Under the pieces are notes generated by a model, which had not been told where the DNA came from, ran no database searches, and saw nothing but the letters and a program-made list of their open reading frames with translations. The position numbers were made by a program, and so were the translations under genes. Below, one piece after another: positions 39,755-49,094 of a DNA stretch of 64,000 bases; positions within the stretch are counted from its first letter, which is position 1, and each line of letters starts with the position of its first letter. The stretch is from SAR202 cluster bacterium (lineage in GTDB: Bacteria; Chloroflexota; Dehalococcoidia; Lucifugimonadales; GCA-2719675), in contig VFGW01000006.1 of assembly GCA_009392295.1 (NCBI GenBank), forward strand, positions 62,001 through 126,000, written 5' to 3'.

Positions 39755-40714
39755 ATGAGCATATATAAAAATATAGATATTAAAGAAATTGAAAAAGCAA
39801 AAAAACGCATAAAAGAAAAAATATTAAGAACGCCTTTAGTTAAATTAAATTACCCTGAAAAAAATTGCGAGATATTTTTAAAATTAGAATCATTGCAATC
39901 AATTGGTTCATTCAAAATTCGTGGCGCAGCAAACAAAATTCTCAAAATGAATTCTTCGGAATTAGAAAATGGTGTTTGGACATGCAGTGCAGGTAACATG
40001 GCCCAAGCTGTAGCTTGGATGGCCAGAGAATTGAAAATTGATTGTACTACAATAGTACCTAACACTGCACCACAAACAAAACTAGATTCAATAGAAAGAT
40101 TGGGGGCACATTACCTAAAAGTTTCATTTGAAGAATTTGAAGAGATTTTTGCTACTAGAGAGAAAAAAGGAATCAAAGGAACTATGATCCACCCTTTTAG
40201 TGACTTAGATGTTATAGCAGGTAATGGAACTATTGGGTTAGAAATACTGGAAGATTTAAACGATGTAGATTCAATCATTGTTCCATATGCTGGTGGTGGT
40301 TTGATATGTGGAATTGGTTTAGCTATAAAATCACTCAAACCAAAAACTATTATTTATTCATCAGAGGTTTCTACTGGAGCACCTTATGCTGCTTCAAAAG
40401 CTAAAAACCAACCTGTAGAAGTAGAGTATGAGCCTAGCTTTGTAGATGGAATCAGTGGTTCAAAAGTATTCCCAGAAATGTTTAATTTAGCTCAAAAAGT
40501 TGTTGATAAAACGATCGTAAGTTCTTTGAAAAATATTGAATATGCAATTAAAATTACCGCTGAAAGAAATAATATTATTGCTGAAGGAGCAGCAGGTTCA
40601 GCGATTGCAGCAGCAATATTTGACAAATCATTAACTGGCAAAGTAGTGTGTATTTTGTCAGGTGGTAATATTAACTCGATGAAATTGTCTGAAATTCTTT
40701 CGAAAAACTTATAA
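39755..40714 (+). CDS. Threonine ammonia-lyase-like PLP enzyme (second paralog)
   Basis: GSFKIRGAANKI, CSAGNMAQAVAWMAREL, YAGGGLICGIGLAIK, CILSGGNI; no ACT domain. Confidence 0.85.
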   Translation: MSIYKNIDIKEIEKAKKRIKEKILRTPLVKLNYPEKNCEIFLKLESLQSIGSFKIRGAANKILKMNSSELENGVWTCSAGNMAQAVAWMARELKIDCTTIVPNTAPQTKLDSIERLGAHYLKVSFEEFEEIFATREKKGIKGTMIHPFSDLDVIAGNGTIGLEILEDLNDVDSIIVPYAGGGLICGIGLAIKSLKPKTIIYSSEVSTGAPYAASKAKNQPVEVEYEPSFVDGISGSKVFPEMFNLAQKVVDKTIVSSLKNIEYAIKITAERNNIIAEGAAGSAIAAAIFDKSLTGKVVCILSGGNINSMKLSEILSKNL

Positions 40715-40730
40715 ACTAGATCTTCGATTT

Positions 40731-41222
40731 CTAAAAATCTATTGTTTTGATCATTTGCGTTCTGAAATCAAAAATTTTATCCAAGTCAGATTTAATTATC
40801 AAAGAATCTAGCAAAGTATCAATTTTTTTATTCCCAATAATTTTATAAAAAACAATGTCTGTAACAACTGTACCCTGATTTTGAGATTTGAAATAATGAA
40901 AATGAACCCACTTTTTATAAGGACCTTTGATTTGTTCATCAACAAAAAAATATGGTGGATCCCATTCACTTATATTGCTAATCCATTTAATTGGAAAGCC
41001 TCTATATTTCAACTGGTAACTGATATGTGTATCTTTAGAAATAGATATAGGCATTTCCGTAATAATATTAAAATTTAACCACCTAGGAGTTAATATATCT
41101 AAATTACTTGCATCTGAAAAAAAATTAAAAACTTTATCTATTGGATCATTCAAAAAAACTTCTCTTGAAATATTCAAGTAACCATCTCTTAGAAATTTTT
41201 CAATGATTTTATTTTTCACCAT
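40731..41222 (-). CDS. SRPBCC/START-like ligand-binding protein
   Basis: VFLNDPIDKVFNFFSDASNLDILTPRWLNF ... YQLKYRGFPIKWISNISEWDPPYFFVDEQIKGPYKKWVHFHYF. Confidence 0.75.
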   Translation of the reverse strand: MVKNKIIEKFLRDGYLNISREVFLNDPIDKVFNFFSDASNLDILTPRWLNFNIITEMPISISKDTHISYQLKYRGFPIKWISNISEWDPPYFFVDEQIKGPYKKWVHFHYFKSQNQGTVVTDIVFYKIIGNKKIDTLLDSLIIKSDLDKIFDFRTQMIKTIDF

Positions 41223-41264
41223 TTATTCTTCATTACTCCTAACAAAATCATATGAAACAAATAT

Positions 41265-42320
41265 TTACATTTCATCCAAAACAGACCAAAGATTTAACTG
41301 TTCTACACTTTGAGCTTTATAAACTCCAACAGCGTTAGCACCCTTAGATTTTGCTACACTTGAAGCTTTTAATATTTCTTCTCTATTTTGAAAACTTCCT
41401 GGATGATAACAAGAAAACTCAGCAATTACTGGGCAAATACCGTTAACTTTTCTAACAAAATTATTAACGCCATCGGAAACTTCTTCTAATTTATTAGTAG
41501 TTCTAAACCAAATATATAACTCATCAACCAACCCATCCAAAACCCATTTTTCCCAATCTTGACCAACTTTTAAATACCCAGTTTCTTCTCTATAAATCAC
41601 AGTGGCAGATATTCGAATTGACGAATCAATAGCTTTCCTTAAATCTTTTAAAAATAAAGTGGTTTGATTAGCTCTAAATTGAACCCATTCCATATCATCA
41701 TTTTTAACATCTTTAATAGAGCGCCCTGTCTCTTTCTCAAATAAATTTATCATATCATTTTGATAACCTGAGAGGCTAAAACCATTTTGATCTTCATTAC
41801 CTAAAACAAATTCAACTTGTAATCCATTAGGTTTAGATTCTTGGTACATATCAGAATATTTTGCTATCTCATGTTCTCGCACAATTGAATTTGCAAAACT
41901 CAAAGTAAGTCTTTCACCTGGTTTTAATTCCTTACTATCTAAACTACTCATAGACCATAATTGAGGGTTATCAGAAGCAAAATCCGTGATTTTTAATTCT
42001 GGAGGTGTATAATCATAAATAGGTCTATGATTATCAATTATATTTCGTGCATCCTTTGACTCAACATTAGGCAATGCATAATTTAGTGACCAATTATATG
42101 CAGATGAATACTCGCCATGATAATTTAATGCAACATAAGAATCTACTTCAATATCAAGTTTTTTTGCAGATTCAACAAGTTCTGGCGAAGCATGTCCTGC
42201 AATAATTCTGTCAACACCATTTTTGTGACATTTTTTTAAAAATAAATCTATAGATTCAGAAACTGGCATCCATGGCTTAATAGTATGAAATCCATTCGGA
42301 TCAGCCCATAAAATTGCCAT
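41265..42320 (-). CDS. Glycosyl-hydrolase-like TIM-barrel protein (family-10-like hypothetical)
   Basis: WVQFRANQTTLFLKDLRKAI...ISATVIYREETGYLKVGQDWEKWVLDGLVDELYIWFRTTN resembles GHL10-type uncharacterised proteins. Confidence 0.5.
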   Translation of the reverse strand: MAILWADPNGFHTIKPWMPVSESIDLFLKKCHKNGVDRIIAGHASPELVESAKKLDIEVDSYVALNYHGEYSSAYNWSLNYALPNVESKDARNIIDNHRPIYDYTPPELKITDFASDNPQLWSMSSLDSKELKPGERLTLSFANSIVREHEIAKYSDMYQESKPNGLQVEFVLGNEDQNGFSLSGYQNDMINLFEKETGRSIKDVKNDDMEWVQFRANQTTLFLKDLRKAIDSSIRISATVIYREETGYLKVGQDWEKWVLDGLVDELYIWFRTTNKLEEVSDGVNNFVRKVNGICPVIAEFSCYHPGSFQNREEILKASSVAKSKGANAVGVYKAQSVEQLNLWSVLDEM

Positions 42321-42339
42321 AATATTCCTTTCAAATCAA

Positions 42340-43476
42340 TTAATTATTCTCTATTTCAGCATCTAAGTTGAATATTTCATCTTCAACATGAATTTCAGCT
42401 GCAAATTGACTTTTTTTTGTAGATTCATTTTGCAACGAACTATAAGAAAAAATTTCACCATCATCTGAAACTACTTCCAATAAATCTCCATCAATTTTCA
42501 CAGAACTTTTGTATATTTTCGAATTAAAATCAGTTCCTAATACAACATGTTCTATAAACTTTTCTTGCCTAATAAATGCATTTCTAGCTTCGTCTAAAGA
42601 AACTTCCGTAAAAGATATCGAATCACCGGGCATTAATTGGGCTAACAAATTCAAATCTGCATTAATAACAGAAGCAATTTTTGAATATCCACCTATTGTG
42701 CCTTTATCTGACAATAAAATAGTCATCACACCATCTCCTGAAACTTGAATAGCTCCAGGTGCATTACCTTCAGAAATAATATCTGACGAATTATTTATCT
42801 CTATCAAAGAACCTTCTAGTAAATAACCTACTCTATCAGAATCATTAGAAATTTTATAATCAGAATTATAAAGCTTATCCAACTCAGAAATTGAAAAATT
42901 TTCTCGTGACCCTATAACAATTCTTATATCTTTTATATCTGCATAATTCGGCTCTACAAATTCTGAAGGCATTAATTTAGTTTCCGGATTATGATTCGCC
43001 GAAATAGAACTTAAAACATCACCTTTTTGCAGTGCCCTACCATGATAGCCACCAAAATTACCTGGTAAATAAGTTGATCTACTTCCCATTACTATGGGGA
43101 CATTAAATCCATTACCGGAAACAGCTAAATAGCCTCTTGCGCCATCCCTGCATTCACCAAAAGATAATTCGGAACCCTTTTTCACATTTATTGGTTGCCA
43201 CCTAACAATAGCTTCACCATTCAATCTGGGACTTAAATCTGCTCCAGTTAAAGCAACAATAACATCTTCTAAGAAAATTAATTTAGGACCTAAAATTGTT
43301 ATTTCTAATACAGCATCATTTTCAGAATTGCCAATTAAAATATTTGCCAATCTAGATTGCACGGAATCCATCGAACCAGAAACTGGAACACCTAGATCCT
43401 GGTAACCAAATCTCCCTAAATCCTGAACCGTAGTCAAAAGTCCTGGATAATCAACTCTTAAAACAGGCATACTCAA
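42340..43476 (-). CDS. pxpC: 5-oxoprolinase subunit C (biotin-dependent carboxyltransferase family)
   Basis: VLRVDYPGLLTTVQDLGRFGYQDLGVPVSGSMD; AVSGNGFNVPIVMGSRSTYLPGNFGGYHGRALQKGD. Confidence 0.9.
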   Translation of the reverse strand: MSMPVLRVDYPGLLTTVQDLGRFGYQDLGVPVSGSMDSVQSRLANILIGNSENDAVLEITILGPKLIFLEDVIVALTGADLSPRLNGEAIVRWQPINVKKGSELSFGECRDGARGYLAVSGNGFNVPIVMGSRSTYLPGNFGGYHGRALQKGDVLSSISANHNPETKLMPSEFVEPNYADIKDIRIVIGSRENFSISELDKLYNSDYKISNDSDRVGYLLEGSLIEINNSSDIISEGNAPGAIQVSGDGVMTILLSDKGTIGGYSKIASVINADLNLLAQLMPGDSISFTEVSLDEARNAFIRQEKFIEHVVLGTDFNSKIYKSSVKIDGDLLEVVSDDGEIFSYSSLQNESTKKSQFAAEIHVEDEIFNLDAEIENN

Positions 43477-43489
43477 ATTTCTTCAACCT

Positions 43490-44200
43490 TTACTTATTTT
43501 TCTCTATTTTAGAAATTTGATCAAATTCATCTATAGAAGCAATTTGAAAAAATTTCACTTTATCTCCAGGTTTTAACCTAGACGGAGACTCTAAATTTGA
43601 ATCAAATAATTCCAAAGGAGTCCTACCAATTATATTCCAACCACCACCACTTTCGAAAGGATATATTCCAGTTTGGGCACCAGTAATAGCCACAGAACCT
43701 TGTGGAACCTTCAGTCTTGGTTTTTTTAGTCTTGGCATATCCAATTTTTTATCCAAATCAGCTAAGTAAGGAAATCCAGGAGTAAATCCCATCGAATAAA
43801 CAATATATTCTTTACTTGTATGTAGTTTGATAATTTCTGAAATATTCAAACCAGTATGATTTGAAATTCTATCTAAATCTAATCCAAATTCTTCTGAATA
43901 TAAAACTGGAATCTTAAGAATTTTTTGATCAAAAACTTTATTTTTCTTTAATTTGGTCTTTACAATTTCTTTGATTTTTTTCTCAAATAAATAATGCGAA
44001 ATCAACAAAGAATTAAAAGTGATTAATACAGTTGAATAACTTGGAAGAATATCTAGAATTTCAGGAATTTGATTATTTCTTAAATATGAAGCCAAAGAGA
44101 CAACATTGGAATTAATTTTAGGACTAATTTCTTCACCAAATTTCACCAAAATTGAATTATCTCCACTACAAATGTATTGTGGATACAAATTTTTCTTCAT
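43490..44200 (-). CDS. pxpB: 5-oxoprolinase subunit B (KipI family)
   Basis: YSMGFTPGFPYLADLDKKLDMPRLKKPRLKVPQGSVAITGAQTGIYPFESGGGWNIIGRTP. Confidence 0.92.
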   Translation of the reverse strand: MKKNLYPQYICSGDNSILVKFGEEISPKINSNVVSLASYLRNNQIPEILDILPSYSTVLITFNSLLISHYLFEKKIKEIVKTKLKKNKVFDQKILKIPVLYSEEFGLDLDRISNHTGLNISEIIKLHTSKEYIVYSMGFTPGFPYLADLDKKLDMPRLKKPRLKVPQGSVAITGAQTGIYPFESGGGWNIIGRTPLELFDSNLESPSRLKPGDKVKFFQIASIDEFDQISKIEKNK

Positions 44201-44961
44201 AGAAAATCACCCATTGATTGTATTTGAACTCCAGATTTTTTCAATTCTAAGTTAACTAATCTTGCTATCTCAGGAGCATTAGGTGTATCACCATGAATAC
44301 ATATAGTATCTGCTTGAAGTGCAATTTCTTCACCAGAAATTGCTTTAACAACCCCATCATTTACTATAGACAAAGTTCTCGCAATTACTTGATCAACATC
44401 ATCCAATACAGAGCCTTTTAATGATCTGGAAACCAAAGATCCATCAGAATTAACTGCTCTGTCAATAAAAGCTTCCCTAGCAACTCTAACGCCCATATCA
44501 TTTGCAACATCTACCCATGTTGAGCCAGTTAACGCAACAAGAATCAAATCTGAATTCACATCCAAAATTGCTTCACAAATATTCTTAGCATGAATGGGAT
44601 TGTTTACAGCTACATTATACATAGCACCATGAGGTTTAACATGTTGTATATTACCAGTTTTAGTAAAAGCCGACAACGCACCTATTTGATAAACAATATC
44701 TGCTTTAAGTTGATCAGGGCTAATTTCAATTTTTCTTCTACCAAATCCTACAATATCAAAATAACTAGGATGAGCTCCAACTTTCACACCATTTTCTTCA
44801 GCTAACTTCACTGTTTTTTTCATGTTTAAAGGGTCTCCTGCATGAAACATACAAGCAACATTAGAAGATGAAATATATCTGATCACTTCTGAATCATTAC
44901 CTAATTGATATATACCAAAGCTTTCACCCATATCGCAGTTGATATCTATTTTTTTAACCAT
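44197..44961 (-). CDS. pxpA: 5-oxoprolinase subunit A (LamB/YcsF family)
   Basis: IDINCDMGESFGIYQLGND, NVACMFHAGDPLNMKKTV, GAHPSYFD, HVKPHGAMYN, EAFIDRAV. Confidence 0.95.
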   Translation of the reverse strand: MVKKIDINCDMGESFGIYQLGNDSEVIRYISSSNVACMFHAGDPLNMKKTVKLAEENGVKVGAHPSYFDIVGFGRRKIEISPDQLKADIVYQIGALSAFTKTGNIQHVKPHGAMYNVAVNNPIHAKNICEAILDVNSDLILVALTGSTWVDVANDMGVRVAREAFIDRAVNSDGSLVSRSLKGSVLDDVDQVIARTLSIVNDGVVKAISGEEIALQADTICIHGDTPNAPEIARLVNLELKKSGVQIQSMGDFL

Positions 44962-45187
44962 AAACTCACATTCAAAAACATTAGAATTATTTATGTTATA
45001 TTAGTAAAACTATGTTGAAAATAAATAACAAAAATTAAAAGTTGTCATCAAATCAACACGATATATATTAACACAACAAAATTTATTACAAAATGATATC
45101 AATTTGTATTTGAATTAAGACTATATGTGATGATACTGTAGAATAATAGTTTAATAAAATTTGCATAATATCTTGGAAAAATAACCG

Positions 45188-45415
45188 ATGACATTAGATT
45201 CTGAAATCCTTAATCAAGCAATCAAATTAACCACACTTGGAATGGGTATAGTTTTTGGTTTGCTAATAGTTTTAACTTCAGTTGTTTATGCAATTGGGCT
45301 AATTAATAAAATTGAATCTCAAAAGAACAAAAAAAATGAAATTAAGAAAAATTATTCTATAGCAGCTTTTGCTGCAGTCTCTGCAATTAAAACAAGACAA
45401 TCTCAAGAAAAATAA
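45188..45415 (+). CDS. OadG-like gamma subunit of Na+-pumping decarboxylase
   Basis: ILNQAIKLTTLGMGIVFGLLIVLTSVVYAIGLINKI: short single-TM OadG pattern adjacent to the beta subunit. Confidence 0.7.
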   Translation: MTLDSEILNQAIKLTTLGMGIVFGLLIVLTSVVYAIGLINKIESQKNKKNEIKKNYSIAAFAAVSAIKTRQSQEK

Positions 45416-45464
45416 TATAAAATTTAACTATGTTAAAACCCATAAAATCTAAAATGGAAATTCA

Positions 45465-46610
45465 GTGCAAGAACTAATAAATTTCTTTAATTCTTCAGGA
45501 GCTTATTCAATTACTTGGCAACAGCTTGTAATGTTGTCAGTTGGAATTTTCTTTATATACTTAGCTATACAAAAAGAAATGGAACCTTATGAATTATTAC
45601 CTATTGGATTAGGTGTGATTATTGCAAATCTTCCTCTCACAAACATGCTTGCAAGCCCTGAAAATGCAGTTAATTATCAGGAAGCAGGTTTATTTGGAAT
45701 AATTTTCTATTACGGATTAGCTTTTTGGAATATATTACCTCCTATAATTTTCTTAGGAATCGGATCATTAACAGATTTTACTTCTCTAATTGCAAATCCA
45801 AAAACACTACTCTTAGGCGCAGCAGCACAAATAGGAATTTTTATAGCATTCTGGGGTGCAATACTAACAGGGCAATTTAATATTTCCCAAGCAGCATCTA
45901 TTGGAATAATAGGTGGGGCTGACGGTCCAACAACAATATTCCTATCCGCATTAATTGCTCCAGAACTTCTTGGAATTACAGCTGTAATAGCTTATTCATA
46001 TATGGCTACAATTGCTTTTATACAACCACCAATCATGAAACTTCTGACTACAAAAAAAGAACGTGGCATCATAATGGCTGCACCTAGAGAAGTTTCAAAA
46101 CTCGAGAAATTACTCCTACCACCTTTAGCAATGGTAATTATCATTCTGATTGTTCCAAAATCTGCACCTCTCATTTCTATGCTTATGATAGGTAATTTAT
46201 TCAAAGAAAGTGGTGTTGTACCAAGGCTAACAAATGCATCTTCAAATGAAATACTTAATATCGCCACAATTTTTTTAATGTTAACTGTAGGCACTCAATT
46301 ATCTGCAGAAAGAGTTTTTAATATCGAAACTTTGTTAATTCTATGTCTTGGCTTATTAGCATTTTCTTGTGGTACTGCTACAGGATTATTATCTGCAAAA
46401 TTTATGAACGTTTTTTTGAAAAAGAAGATCAATCCTCTAATAGGATCTGCTGGAGTATCTGCTGTTCCTATGGCTGCAAGAATCTCACACCACATTGGCC
46501 AAGAGTCAGATAACAAAGTATTTTTGTTACCTCATGCAATGGGCCCAAATGTAGCTGGTGTAATAGGCTCTGCAGTAGTAGCCGGAGTATTTGTATCATT
46601 TTTAGCTTAA
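45465..46610 (+). CDS. oadB: Na+-translocating decarboxylase beta subunit (OadB/GcdB/MmdB family; GTG start)
   Basis: GIIGGADGPTTIFLSALIAPELLG, PIMKLLTTKKER, GSAGVSAVPMAAR, LPHAMGPNVAGVIGSAVVAGVF. Confidence 0.92.
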   Translation: MQELINFFNSSGAYSITWQQLVMLSVGIFFIYLAIQKEMEPYELLPIGLGVIIANLPLTNMLASPENAVNYQEAGLFGIIFYYGLAFWNILPPIIFLGIGSLTDFTSLIANPKTLLLGAAAQIGIFIAFWGAILTGQFNISQAASIGIIGGADGPTTIFLSALIAPELLGITAVIAYSYMATIAFIQPPIMKLLTTKKERGIIMAAPREVSKLEKLLLPPLAMVIIILIVPKSAPLISMLMIGNLFKESGVVPRLTNASSNEILNIATIFLMLTVGTQLSAERVFNIETLLILCLGLLAFSCGTATGLLSAKFMNVFLKKKINPLIGSAGVSAVPMAARISHHIGQESDNKVFLLPHAMGPNVAGVIGSAVVAGVFVSFLA

Positions 46611-46626
46611 TAATAGAAACTAATCA

Positions 46627-47061
46627 ATGAAAAAATATCAAAAACAACAACAAGTCAGAGTTAAATTCATGAATGATTGGTATGATGTTGAAATAATAGA
46701 CATTGATTCCAATCCAGCTAAAGTAGTAGTCAACGGAGTTCCTGTTGATGTAAAAATTGAAGAAAAGCCAATAATCCAAGAAAAACCTCAGCAAGAAAAA
46801 CCTAAAGTAATTCAAGAAAATAAATCAGATTCCAATCCTCATTCTGGGAAAAAGCAATTTAAATCACCTATGCCTGGAACAATCATTTCATACTCTGTAA
46901 AAGAGGGAGACACTATTATTACTGGAGATGAAGTCTGTATTTTAGAAGCAATGAAAATGCAACAATCTCTAAAAGCAGAACTTTCAGGAATAGTAAAATC
47001 TATAAATTTTCAACCTGGTGCACAAGTAGCTACAGACGATATCCTTGTAGAACTCGAATAA
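46627..47061 (+). CDS. Biotinyl carrier protein of decarboxylase
   Basis: C-terminal biotinyl domain KSPMPGTIISYSVKEGDTI...CILEAMKMQQSLKAELSG (AMKM biotinylation motif). Confidence 0.88.
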   Translation: MKKYQKQQQVRVKFMNDWYDVEIIDIDSNPAKVVVNGVPVDVKIEEKPIIQEKPQQEKPKVIQENKSDSNPHSGKKQFKSPMPGTIISYSVKEGDTIITGDEVCILEAMKMQQSLKAELSGIVKSINFQPGAQVATDDILVELE

Positions 47062-47081
47062 ATAACAGATAGGCATTCTAA

Positions 47082-48191
47082 ATGATTTCAAAAACTGTCA
47101 ATCAAATTAAAAAAACAGGACAATCCGTTTGGTATGATGATTTATCTAGAGAACTGATTTTATCTGGTAAATTAGAAAAACTTGTCCAACGTGGAATTAC
47201 TGGTGTCACTTCAAACCCTTCAATATTTAACAAAGCAATATCATCTGGGAACGAATATGATCCTTCATTAATTAAACTAAGTCAAAAGAAATTTAACATA
47301 GAAGAAATTTATGAGAGTTTAACTATAGAAGATATAAAAAATGCTGCTCAAATCCTAAAACCAGTTTATGATAAAACTAATATGCAAGATGGGTATGTAT
47401 CACTAGAAGTAAATCCACATTTTTCTAATGATATATCTTCTACAATCACTGAAGCAAAAAAACTATTCGATATATTAAACCAACAAAATGTAATGATAAA
47501 AATACCAGCAACAGATGAAGGTATTGAAAGTGTCGAATATTTGATTTCTGAAGGTGTAAATGTAAACATTACTTTAATATTTTCATTAGAAAAATATAAA
47601 AAAGTTAGAAATGCATACATTAAAGGCTTAACAAAACGTTTAGAATCTGGAAGAAAAATAAATGAAATTGCTTCTGTTGCGTCATTTTTTATAAGTCGTG
47701 TAGATACTAAAATAGATCCTTTAATTGAATCAAATAATAATTTATCTCAAACTCAAAAAAACAAATTATTAGGTACTATTGCTATTTCAAATGCAATAGT
47801 AGCTTACAAAGATTTTATTAGGGATTTTTCAAGTGAAAAATTTGAAAAATTAAAAGAAAATGGTGCAATGGTACAAAAACCACTTTGGGCAAGCACTAGC
47901 ACAAAAAACCCTAAATACAGCGCTACTTATTATGTTGAAAACCTATGTATGAAAAATACTATCAATACAATGCCAAAAGACACTTTTGAATCAACTGAAA
48001 AAGGATCGCTTAAATCAGTAAAATCATCCCAACATAATTCAGAAAATAATATCGATTTACTACAAAATAACAATATAAATCTTGATAATATTACACAAGA
48101 ACTTTTAGATGATGGTATAAAATTATTTGAAGATTCATATGACGAACTAAAAAAAAATATATCTCAAAAATTAAATTACTTAAACTCATAA
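47082..48191 (+). CDS. tal: Transaldolase
   Basis: GQSVWYDDLSRELI, GVTSNPSIFNKAI, VSLEVNPHFSND, IKIPATDEG, NVNITLIFSLEKY, ASFFISRVDTKID. Confidence 0.94.
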   Translation: MISKTVNQIKKTGQSVWYDDLSRELILSGKLEKLVQRGITGVTSNPSIFNKAISSGNEYDPSLIKLSQKKFNIEEIYESLTIEDIKNAAQILKPVYDKTNMQDGYVSLEVNPHFSNDISSTITEAKKLFDILNQQNVMIKIPATDEGIESVEYLISEGVNVNITLIFSLEKYKKVRNAYIKGLTKRLESGRKINEIASVASFFISRVDTKIDPLIESNNNLSQTQKNKLLGTIAISNAIVAYKDFIRDFSSEKFEKLKENGAMVQKPLWASTSTKNPKYSATYYVENLCMKNTINTMPKDTFESTEKGSLKSVKSSQHNSENNIDLLQNNNINLDNITQELLDDGIKLFEDSYDELKKNISQKLNYLNS

Positions 48192-48206
48192 AAGGATATC
48201 AAAAGC

Positions 48207-49094
48207 ATGTACAAAATAGGCTTCTTAGGTTCAGATAATAGCCATGTCGAAAAATTTTGTGAGATCCTAAATTTAAGTAATCATAAAAAATATTGGGCTG
48301 AAAGTGGAGTGAAAGTTACGGGTATTTGGGGAGAAGACAAAGATTTAACAAAAAAAATGGCAACCTATGGAGAAATAGATAAAATAGAAACTAGCCCAGA
48401 GAATCTTGTAACAAATAGTGACATAGTTTTTGTAATTACTAGACAGCCAGAAAAACATTTCGAATACGCCAAATTTGCTATAGATCAAAAAAAACCTCTA
48501 TTCGTTGAAAAACCAGTGACTCAAACGGTAAGTGAAGCCAAAAAACTTATCGACCTTGTAAAAAAATCAAACATTATCATGACATCCTTTTCAACATTAA
48601 GATTTTCATCAGATACACAAAATCACATCAATCAATTAAACAAAATTGGTCCTTTAACTTACGGAAATTATTTGGGGCCTGCATCAAAATATAAAAGTCT
48701 CCTATTCTATGGAATCCATATAATTGAATTAATGCTACATATTCATGGTGATGATATAGAACTTATTAGTGCTGTAGAACATCCTAGAAATGCTGTAGAG
48801 TCAAATGTACAAGCATTATGTCAGTATAAAAATGGTTCTTTAATCTCGCTTTCATTTATTGGAAAAGGTGTCTACCAATTTCAAATGACAGGACTAAGCA
48901 AAAATGGTGTGGTAAACACTCAAATCAATTCTGATGATTTCTATGAACAGGGAATGAAAAAACTAATTCCAGTTTTAACTAATAAAGAAAAAAACCCTGT
49001 GTCGTTTGATCAAATGATTAGAAGTATACAAATTGCTGAAGCAATAGAAGTAAGTCTAAAAAATGGTGAAGCAGTAAATCCCAAAGATTTATGA
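48207..49094 (+). CDS. Gfo/Idh/MocA-family oxidoreductase
   Basis: KIGFLGSDNSHVEKF; DIVFVITRQPEKHFEYAKFAIDQKKPLFVEKPVTQTVSEAKKLIDL. Confidence 0.88.
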   Translation: MYKIGFLGSDNSHVEKFCEILNLSNHKKYWAESGVKVTGIWGEDKDLTKKMATYGEIDKIETSPENLVTNSDIVFVITRQPEKHFEYAKFAIDQKKPLFVEKPVTQTVSEAKKLIDLVKKSNIIMTSFSTLRFSSDTQNHINQLNKIGPLTYGNYLGPASKYKSLLFYGIHIIELMLHIHGDDIELISAVEHPRNAVESNVQALCQYKNGSLISLSFIGKGVYQFQMTGLSKNGVVNTQINSDDFYEQGMKKLIPVLTNKEKNPVSFDQMIRSIQIAEAIEVSLKNGEAVNPKDL

